Origin: Verrucomicrobia bacterium UBA3214 | GTDB taxonomy: Bacteria > Verrucomicrobiota > Kiritimatiellia > RFP12 > UBA1067 | NCBI GenBank assembly: GCA_002363575.1 | Contig: DEWI01000179.1 | Coordinates: 968-7,778 of the forward strand | Direction: 5' to 3' | Length of the DNA stretch: 6,811 nt | Shown: positions 1 through 4,523 of the stretch, piece after piece | Numbering within the stretch: position 1 is the first letter of the stretch | How the letters are laid out: every line of letters starts with the position of its first letter | Program-made: the position numbers and the translations under genes | The notes under the pieces: model-generated | The model's database searches: none | What the model was told of the DNA's origin: nothing | Seen by the model: the letters and a program-made list of their open reading frames with translations, nothing else

Positions 1-70
1 GTTGCCGCGCTTTTTTCGCCCGCCTATCGAGCCGTGCCAAAAAATGGGTAAACTCCAGGCGGCCCCGCCA

Positions 71-100
71 TTGACAAGACGCATGGATTTATGGTAGCAT
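71..100 (+). promoter_or_regulatory. sigma70-type promoter of the phosphoribosyltransferase gene
   Basis: A perfect -35 hexamer TTGACA (71-76) is followed after 18 bases by TAGCAT (95-100). A TG one base upstream (93-94) makes an extended -10. The surrounding TATGGTA..ATA matches the other two promoters in this window. The predicted start is near 107, giving a leader of about 80 bases before the ATG at 187. No operator is obvious. Confidence 0.7.
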
Positions 101-142
101 ACCTCTCGTCGAAAATGTCTTGTTCATAAAGTTCCATATCGT

Positions 143-168
143 CCCGCGCCCGATGAAAGGGCTGCGGG
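143..168 (+). promoter_or_regulatory. strong hairpin in the phosphoribosyltransferase leader
   Basis: CCCGC and GCCC (143-151) pair with GGGC (159-162) and GCGGG (164-168). This gives nine GC-rich pairs, one bulged T at 163 and a 7-base loop GATGAAA. It lies between the predicted transcription start (about 107) and the ATG at 187, and no T tract follows, so it is not a terminator. It could affect translation, mRNA stability or regulation, but it does not resemble a purine riboswitch aptamer that I recognise. The gene has no clear Shine-Dalgarno closer to its ATG. Confidence 0.45.
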
Positions 169-186
169 CGCTATCGCAATGTTCCC

Positions 187-723
187 ATGACTTATCTCTC
201 TGCAAACGATTACCAGAACGACATTTGGCGGCTCGCCGCCGAAGTGCGCAAGTCCGGCTGGAAGCCGGACATCCTCATAGCGCTTTGGCGCGGCGGCGCG
301 CCGGTCGGCATCTCCGTCCACGAGTTTTTCAAGGCGACCGGCTGGAATATCCAGCACATTCCTCTCAAGGCGGTCAGCTATACGGGAATCGGCGAAAATG
401 CCGGCAATGTCGTGTTCACGCATGGCGATGCCGTCTTCGGCATGCTGCGCAAAGGCGACAAGGTGCTGGTCGTAGATGATATTTTCGATACCGGCAAGAC
501 AGCCGTCGCCGTCAAAGAGAAAATTTCCGCCGCCGGCGCCGAGATGCGCATGGCATGCGTCTATTGGAAGCCGGAGAAGAACACGACTTCGATGCGCCCG
601 GATTATTTCGTGCGCGATGTCGGCGTCGATTGGCTCGTCTTCCCTCATGAAATCGAGGGGCTGACTCCGGCGCAGATCGAAGCTAAGGATCCCGTTCTTG
701 CGCGTCTCGTCGCCGCTTGCTAG
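187..723 (+). CDS. phosphoribosyltransferase, hypoxanthine/xanthine-guanine type
   Basis: A 178-residue cytosolic enzyme of the type I phosphoribosyltransferase fold. Such enzymes join a purine base to PRPP, giving the nucleotide and pyrophosphate (purine salvage). The diagnostic PRPP-binding motif VLVVDDIFDTGKT lies at residues 93-105, with the paired acids D97/D98 and the phosphate loop DTGKT. The N-terminal loop ALWRGGAPVG (32-41) matches the pyrophosphate-contact loop. The C-terminal YWKPE (126-130) and DYFV...WLVFPHEIE (139-157) fit the hood region of the small HPRT-like family (COG2236 type). Length is normal for that group. The ATG at 187 is chosen because the motif spacing fits and the upstream frame offers no other ATG, although no Shine-Dalgarno sequence is visible. 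The base specificity cannot be read from the sequence, so no gene symbol is given. It appears monocistronic, with its own promoter at 71-100. Confidence 0.88.
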   Translation: MTYLSANDYQNDIWRLAAEVRKSGWKPDILIALWRGGAPVGISVHEFFKATGWNIQHIPLKAVSYTGIGENAGNVVFTHGDAVFGMLRKGDKVLVVDDIFDTGKTAVAVKEKISAAGAEMRMACVYWKPEKNTTSMRPDYFVRDVGVDWLVFPHEIEGLTPAQIEAKDPVLARLVAAC

Positions 724-763
724 CGGCGATTGCCATGGAAGCGGCAAGGGAATATCCGGCTTC

Positions 764-804
764 GCCCTATTGCCCCGGCAAATGACAGGGCTGGTTTGCT
801 TTTA
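764..804 (+). terminator. weak candidate terminator after the phosphoribosyltransferase gene
   Basis: An outer stem GCCCT (764-768)/AGGGC (787-791) encloses an inner stem TTGCC (770-774)/GGCAA (777-781). A T-rich tail TTTGCTTTTA (795-804) follows after a short gap. The outer stem is only five pairs, and the inner stem would lose a pair to leave a usable loop, so the fold is modest. It sits 40 bases past the stop codon at 721-723. If it fails, read-through would carry the palindrome array in the mRNA up to the stronger terminator at 1160-1194. Confidence 0.3.
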
Positions 805-992
805 TTCCAAATTCAAGTCAAGGCGGCCGCGGATACGCGGAAAGCCGGCTTTTGGTGCGTTCGCATGCGCTATGTCGCCACATATGGAAAAATCGGAGCC
901 GGCTGTCGCCGCAGTTAAGGCGCGCGCTTCGCATGATCCGCCCTTCGCCGTGTACGTGCCGTTCCATCGGGGGTGCTTTGCCGTTTGTTACC

Positions 993-1138
993 GTGACGGG
1001 CGTCGCCTTGATTTGCGACTGGAGTCGCTTCTCCTTGCGACTGGAGTCGCTTCTCCTTGTGACGGGCGTCGCCTCGTCTTGCGACTGGCGTCGCTTCTCC
1101 TTGCGACGGGCGTCGCCTCGCCTTGCGACGGGCGTCGC
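993..1138 (+). repeat. seven-unit tandem array of 22-nt imperfect palindromes
   Basis: Seven cores start at 993, 1015, 1037, 1059, 1081, 1103 and 1125, each exactly 22 bases after the last. Each core is 14 bases: a left arm GCGAC (GTGAC in units 1 and 4), a 4-base centre, and a right arm GTCGC that is identical in all seven. An 8-base spacer separates the cores. Centres are GGGC in units 1, 4, 6 and 7, TGGA in units 2 and 3, and TGGC in unit 5. The spacer is TTCTCCTT after the TGG-type centres and begins with C (CTCGCCTT, CTCGTCTT or CTTGATTT) after GGGC. The unit is too short, and its spacers too similar, for a CRISPR array. It contains no stop codon in any frame. The function is unknown. 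Possibilities are protein-binding sites, a cruciform-prone element, a transcribed multi-hairpin RNA, or a dispersed repeat family of this genome. Confidence 0.95.
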
Positions 1139-1159
1139 CACGGCTCATAACTTAGGCGC

Positions 1160-1194
1160 TGCCTTCGCTGATCCGGCGAAGGGGCATTTTGCTT
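1160..1194 (+). terminator. intrinsic terminator candidate downstream of the palindrome array
   Basis: TGCC and TTCGC (1160-1168) pair with GCGAA (1176-1180) and GGCA (1183-1186), with two bulged Gs at 1181-1182 and a 7-base loop. A seven-pair uninterrupted alternative, CCTTCGC/GCGAAGG (1162-1168/1176-1182), is also possible. TTTTGCTT (1187-1194) follows immediately. It lies 22 bases past the last palindrome and on the + strand, so it could end a transcript that includes the array. That transcript could be the phosphoribosyltransferase mRNA or a separate RNA. Confidence 0.5.
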
Positions 1195-1366
1195 GCCGCA
1201 AACTCCGCAGGAGAGCCGGTAGAATATCGAGAATCGTTTGGAATGATCGGCTGTTTGCGACAAAATACCGCGAACGGTGCGCTCTGTTGGCGAGATTGGC
1301 AGAAAACTAGCGAGATTCCATTCCCAGGAGCCAAATTCCTGCCATGATTCACGGGCGGCCGCCGCC

Positions 1367-1396
1367 TTGCAAGGGCGCGACGGAATATGGTATAAT
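1367..1396 (+). promoter_or_regulatory. promoter of the AAA-ATPase/nuclease-fold gene
   Basis: A -35 box TTGCAA (1367-1372), an 18-base spacer and a consensus -10 box TATAAT (1391-1396), with an extended TG at 1388-1389. The 14-mer AATATGGTATAATA (1384-1397) recurs exactly at 3052-3065. Normal spacing puts the transcription start at about 1403, only three bases before the ATG at 1406. This promoter therefore predicts a leaderless or almost leaderless mRNA. Confidence 0.75.
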
Positions 1397-1405
1397 AGCG
1401 CCAAC

Positions 1406-2971
1406 ATGGAAAAGATTGCGACAGATATTTACACCTTTTCGGAGCTGCGGAGTAGCGGTTTCACTTACGTCGATAAGACGGAGGCTCTGTATGCAATGGC
1501 GTCCGGGAAAAGCGGCAAGCAGTTTTTCATCGCGCGGCCGCGGCGCTTCGGGAAGTCTCTCGCAGTCTCCACGCTGAAGGCGCTTTTCGAGGGGCGGCGC
1601 GAGATTTTCGCGGGTCTCGCCATCGAGCCGCTCTGGGACTGGTCGAAGAAGTGGCCCGTATTGCATCTCGACATGGGTTCAATGCAGGCGCGCAGCGTCG
1701 AAGAGTTTCGCGAACTGCTTGTCGAGCATCTTGTCGATTGGGCCAGCGAGCTTGGCGTCGCCGGCGTTTCGGGGTCGTTGCCTGCGATTCTTTTCAAACG
1801 GCTTATCGATGCTCTTTCCGCACAGTCGCCGGACGGACGCATGGTGTTGCTCGTAGATGAATATGACAAACCGCTTCTCGGCCATCTGATGAAGCCGGAT
1901 GTCACGGAATTCCGCGACGAGCTTAAGGCGTTCTACTCCGTCATCAAGACGCTCGAATCGAAGCAGCGTTTCACATTTATAACCGGGGTGAGCAAGTTTT
2001 CGAAGGTCTCGATCTTCTCCGACTTGAACAACCTCAACGACTGGACGATGCACCCCGGCATGGCTACGCTTTTCGGCTATACCCACGAAGAGGTGTTGAA
2101 ATATTTCCCAGGGCGCATCCACGCGCTCGCCGAGGCGAACGGTCTCGACGACAAGGCCGCGTTCGACGAGATTATTAGATGGTACGACGGCTATAGATTC
2201 GAAGAGAATGCAAAGCCGGTAATCAATCCGGTTTCGCTTGGTCAGTGCTTTCAGAACAGCGAGTTCAACGACTACTGGTCGAAGACGGCTGTGCCGACGT
2301 TCTTGATCGACATACTGAAGAAGCATCCTCTCAATTTCGCGTCCATCGACATTGCCGACACTCGCCTCGACGCCTACGAACCCGACAAGCCGGATGTGAC
2401 GACGCTTCTCTACCAGACGGGGTATCTTACGATAAAAGGGTGCAGGACATTCGTTGCCACGCGCAAATACGATCTCGGTTTCCCCAATCTGGAGGTCGAG
2501 AGTTCTTTCGTCTCCAGACTCGTGCCGGCGTATGCCGGGCTTGACGACGCGCGTGCGGAATCGGCGCAATTCGCCGCTGCAGAGGCCCTCTATGCCCATG
2601 ACGTGCCGAAATTCCTGAAGGCGCTGAAGGCGTTTTTCTTCAACATCCCCTACGACATGACCGACCGGCAGAACGAACAGATGTGGCAGACGATCTGCTA
2701 CGTCGTTCTGCGTTCGATTGGCGTGAACGTAAATGGCGAAGTGAAGACGCACGACGGCCGCATCGACATGGTCGCGGAAGTGCCCGGCGATATATATATT
2801 ATAGAGTTCAAGCTCGACCGCCCGGCTTCCGAGGCGATGGAGCAGATCAAGGGCAAGGAATACGCCGGGAAGTACGCGCTTTCGGGAAAGCGCATCACGC
2901 TTGTCGGCATTTTCTTTTCGTCCGAAAAGCGCACGATAGTCGAAGAACTCGTGGAAGAGTTCAAGGGTTGA
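1406..2971 (+). CDS. AAA-ATPase-like / PD-(D/E)XK nuclease-fold protein
   Basis: A 521-residue protein with the full architecture of the AAA-ATPase_like plus PDDEXK_9 family. The N-terminal YVDKT motif (21-25) is followed by a family-typical P-loop RPRRFGKSL (44-52), a Walker B VLLVDEYDKPL (147-157), and a sensor-like FITGVSKFSK (191-200). The middle has WYDGYRF (259-265) and LLYQTGYLTIK (334-344). The C-terminal PD-(D/E)XK core is GRIDMVAEV...YIIEFKL (451-470), with D454, E467 and K469 as the likely catalytic set, so the nuclease site looks intact. The cellular role of this family is not established; it is often multi-copy in gut anaerobes. The ATG at 1406 is preferred over an upstream in-frame ATG at 1277, because the promoter -10 at 1391-1396 lies inside that extension and the family N-terminus starts here. 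No Shine-Dalgarno sequence is present. The stop codon sits in a perfect 8-base direct repeat GGTTGAAA (2966-2981). Confidence 0.9.
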   Translation: MEKIATDIYTFSELRSSGFTYVDKTEALYAMASGKSGKQFFIARPRRFGKSLAVSTLKALFEGRREIFAGLAIEPLWDWSKKWPVLHLDMGSMQARSVEEFRELLVEHLVDWASELGVAGVSGSLPAILFKRLIDALSAQSPDGRMVLLVDEYDKPLLGHLMKPDVTEFRDELKAFYSVIKTLESKQRFTFITGVSKFSKVSIFSDLNNLNDWTMHPGMATLFGYTHEEVLKYFPGRIHALAEANGLDDKAAFDEIIRWYDGYRFEENAKPVINPVSLGQCFQNSEFNDYWSKTAVPTFLIDILKKHPLNFASIDIADTRLDAYEPDKPDVTTLLYQTGYLTIKGCRTFVATRKYDLGFPNLEVESSFVSRLVPAYAGLDDARAESAQFAAAEALYAHDVPKFLKALKAFFFNIPYDMTDRQNEQMWQTICYVVLRSIGVNVNGEVKTHDGRIDMVAEVPGDIYIIEFKLDRPASEAMEQIKGKEYAGKYALSGKRITLVGIFFSSEKRTIVEELVEEFKG

Positions 2972-3028
2972 AAGGTTGAAAGACGACGGAAACGCCAACA
3001 TCCGCGGTCGCCGTAATTCGTGCGGGAG

Positions 3029-3046
3029 CGGTACGCGCCGGTACGC
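3029..3046 (+). repeat. short direct repeat in the uxaA promoter region
   Basis: CGGTACGC occurs at 3029-3036 and again at 3039-3046, a 10-base offset close to one helical turn. The copies cover the place where a -35 box would lie for the -10 at 3059-3064. Each contains the palindrome GTAC. This arrangement would suit a transcription factor site, but the repeat is short and GC-rich and could be chance. Confidence 0.3.
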
Positions 3047-3053
3047 TCTGAAA

Positions 3054-3064
3054 TATGGTATAAT
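3054..3064 (+). promoter_or_regulatory. extended -10 promoter of uxaA
   Basis: A consensus TATAAT (3059-3064) is preceded by TGG, giving the extended -10 TGGTATAAT, within the 14-mer AATATGGTATAATA (3052-3065) shared with the promoter at 1367-1396. No recognisable -35 hexamer lies 16-18 bases upstream, so this promoter may depend on the extended -10 or on an activator. The predicted start is near 3071, leaving about 26 bases of leader before the ATG at 3097. Confidence 0.65.
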
Positions 3065-3080
3065 ATGCGCGGAAGAATTC

Positions 3081-3086
3081 GAGGAG
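3081..3086 (+). promoter_or_regulatory. Shine-Dalgarno sequence of uxaA
   Basis: GAGGAG lies 10 bases ahead of the ATG at 3097, slightly long spacing but a strong match to the anti-Shine-Dalgarno sequence. It is the only convincing ribosome-binding site before any gene in this window, and it supports the chosen start of uxaA. Confidence 0.65.
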
Positions 3087-3096
3087 ACCCGCCTAA

Positions 3097-4473
3097 ATGA
3101 TCATCAACTCTCTAGACAATGTAGAGATTCGCGATGACGGCCATAAATATGCTTTGCGCGATATTGCCGAAGGCGGGGAAATAATCAAATACGGCATGCC
3201 AATCGGCCGCGCGACCTGCCCGATCGCCAAAGGCGAGCTTGTGCATGTGCACAATGTAAAGACCAATCTCGGCGATGTCCTCGAATACAAGTACGAGCCG
3301 TCTTTCACGGATCTCAAGCGCGAGGCCCCGCCGTCGATAATGGCCTATCGTCGCGCGGACGGCAGGATAGGCATCCGCAATGACATATGGGTCGTGCCGC
3401 TCGTCGGGTGCGTCAATCATCTCGCGGGGCGTCTGGCGCAAGCCTGCGGAGGCCTTTCCCTCCAACATCCCTACGGGTGTTCGCAGATGGGTGGCGACCA
3501 TGAAACCACGGCGGAAATTCTCGCCGCGCTTTGCCGGCATCCGAATGCCGGCGGCGTTCTTGTCGTCGCGCTCGGCTGCGAAAACAACACGCTGGAATCT
3601 TTCAAGGCGCGCCTGGGCCTTTCCCGGGAGGCGGAGGACGGCGCGGCGATCGGCTTGAATATCAGATTCATGAAGGCGCAGGATCCCGGAGACGAATTCG
3701 AGCGCGGCAAGGCGTTGATAGCCGAGCTGGAGAAAGCGCGCCCCGCGCGGCGCGTCTGCGTGCCTGCATCCGGACTGGTCGTGGGGTTGAAATGCGGCGG
3801 CTCGGACGGTTTCAGCGGCTTGACGGCGAATCCTCTCGTCGGGCGCTTTACCGATTGGCTTGTCGCGCGCGGCGGCTCCGCCATCCTCACGGAAGTGCCG
3901 GAAATGTTCGGCGCCGAAACGCTGCTCATGAAGCGCTGCCGCACGCGGGAGATCTTCGGCAAATGCGTGAAGATGATAAACGATTTCAAGGCGTATTACG
4001 CATCGCACGGCCAGGTCTGCTATGAAAATCCGTCGCCCGGCAACAAGGCCGGCGGCATAACCACGCTCGAAGACAAGTCGCTGGGATGCGTCCAGAAAGG
4101 CGGCAGCGCGCCCGTCGAGGACGTCTTGCGCTATGGCGAGCGCGTCAAGGAGCACGGTCTTTCCCTCCTGTCGGGGCCGGGGAACGACCTTGTGTCTTCG
4201 ACGGCGCTGGCGGCGGCCGGCGCGCACCTCATCCTTTTCACGACCGGCCGCGGGACGCCGTTCGGCTGCGTAGTGCCGACGCTGAAGATTGCATCGAACA
4301 AAGCTCTGGCGGACGCGAAGCCGGGCTGGATAGACTGGGACGCGATGTCCAATCCCGACGCCGGGGAATTCGCGGCGAAGATTCTGCGAATCGCATCCGG
4401 CGAAGAGCTTGCGAAAAACGAGCTTGCCGGCGCGCACGGCATAGCGATTTTCAAGGATGGAGTGACGTTGTAG
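3097..4473 (+). CDS. uxaA: altronate dehydratase (altronate hydrolase)
   Basis: A 458-residue cytosolic enzyme that dehydrates D-altronate to 2-keto-3-deoxy-D-gluconate in hexuronate (galacturonate) breakdown. Family motifs run in order: an N-terminal SAF domain (about 1-66) with GHKYAL (15-20), IIKYGMPIG (29-37) and VHVHNVKTNL (49-58); YRRADGRIGIRN (84-95); HPYGCSQMG (124-132); VALGCENN (157-164); GLKCGGSDG (230-238); TEVPEMFGAE (265-274); ENPSPGNKAGGITTLEDKSL (310-329); SGPGND (359-364); FTTGRGTPFG (381-390); and the C-terminal IFKDGVTL (451-458). Conserved cysteines at 105, 128, 161 and 233 suit the metal-dependent chemistry of the family, although the ligands cannot be assigned here. The match is to UxaA rather than galactarate dehydratase. 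The SAF domain appears about 20-25 residues short between the DNV and GHK motifs, which explains why the protein is shorter than the usual roughly 495. No uxaB, uxaC or KDG kinase gene is in view. Confidence 0.93.
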   Translation: MIINSLDNVEIRDDGHKYALRDIAEGGEIIKYGMPIGRATCPIAKGELVHVHNVKTNLGDVLEYKYEPSFTDLKREAPPSIMAYRRADGRIGIRNDIWVVPLVGCVNHLAGRLAQACGGLSLQHPYGCSQMGGDHETTAEILAALCRHPNAGGVLVVALGCENNTLESFKARLGLSREAEDGAAIGLNIRFMKAQDPGDEFERGKALIAELEKARPARRVCVPASGLVVGLKCGGSDGFSGLTANPLVGRFTDWLVARGGSAILTEVPEMFGAETLLMKRCRTREIFGKCVKMINDFKAYYASHGQVCYENPSPGNKAGGITTLEDKSLGCVQKGGSAPVEDVLRYGERVKEHGLSLLSGPGNDLVSSTALAAAGAHLILFTTGRGTPFGCVVPTLKIASNKALADAKPGWIDWDAMSNPDAGEFAAKILRIASGEELAKNELAGAHGIAIFKDGVTL

Positions 4474-4523
4474 GCGGGCTCCCTGCGCGATCCGCGCCTG
4501 GAAAACCTTGCACCTGTAAAGAC

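Larger units (their letters stand above)
724..1405. other. long intergenic region holding the palindrome array
   Basis: About 680 bases without a credible gene. From the left it holds a 7-bp hairpin over the stop codon of the preceding gene (710-729, no T tract), a weak terminator candidate (764-804), unremarkable sequence (805-992), the 22-nt palindrome array (993-1138), a better terminator (1160-1194), featureless sequence (1195-1366), and the promoter of the next gene (1367-1396). Open frames cross it on both strands, but they depend on the array, whose repeat unit has no stop codon in any frame. None has a recognisable domain. Confidence 0.7.

Noticed and set aside
1..20. GCGC followed by a T6 run at 11-16, possibly the tail of an upstream terminator
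   Set aside because: The stem would lie outside the window, so it cannot be supported from this sequence.
120..479. 119-codon open frame overlapping the phosphoribosyltransferase gene
   Set aside because: It is out of frame with a clearly conserved enzyme and shows no domain.
993..1138. CRISPR array
   Set aside because: The period is only 22 bases with 8-base near-identical spacers, and no cas genes are present. CRISPR repeats and unique spacers are each much longer.
1277..1405. N-terminal extension of the ATPase/nuclease-fold protein from an ATG at 1277
   Set aside because: A near-consensus promoter lies inside this extension, and the family N-terminus begins just after the ATG at 1406.
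988..1407. Arginine-rich 22-residue repeat proteins on either strand across the array
   Set aside because: The repeat unit is stop-free in all six frames, so these open frames follow from the DNA repeat. No domain or ribosome-binding site supports them.
2790..2806. AT-rich TATATATATTATA-like stretch resembling a promoter
   Set aside because: It encodes the conserved beta-strand before the EFK motif of the nuclease fold and has no downstream gene to serve.
2966..2981. Perfect tandem duplication GGTTGAAA over the stop codon of the ATPase/nuclease-fold gene
   Set aside because: A single 8-base duplication is explained by slippage, and it does not alter the protein or form a recognisable site.
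1679..3001. Long open frame on the - strand opposite the ATPase/nuclease-fold gene (440 codons)
   Set aside because: It mirrors a strongly supported + strand gene, has no recognisable domain, and is expected from GC-rich codon use. Similar mirror frames at 3112-4437 and 5230-6561 are rejected for the same reason.
4485..4497. GCGCG/CGCGC mini-hairpin between uxaA and the thioredoxin-like gene
   Set aside because: It has five pairs with a 3-base loop and no T tract. It is too weak for a terminator call and is consistent with co-transcription of the two genes.
4086..4523. Upstream part of the open frame leading into the thioredoxin-like gene
   Set aside because: It overlaps the end of uxaA in another frame and has no family similarity. 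A signal peptide starting at 4524 or 4533 marks the true start.
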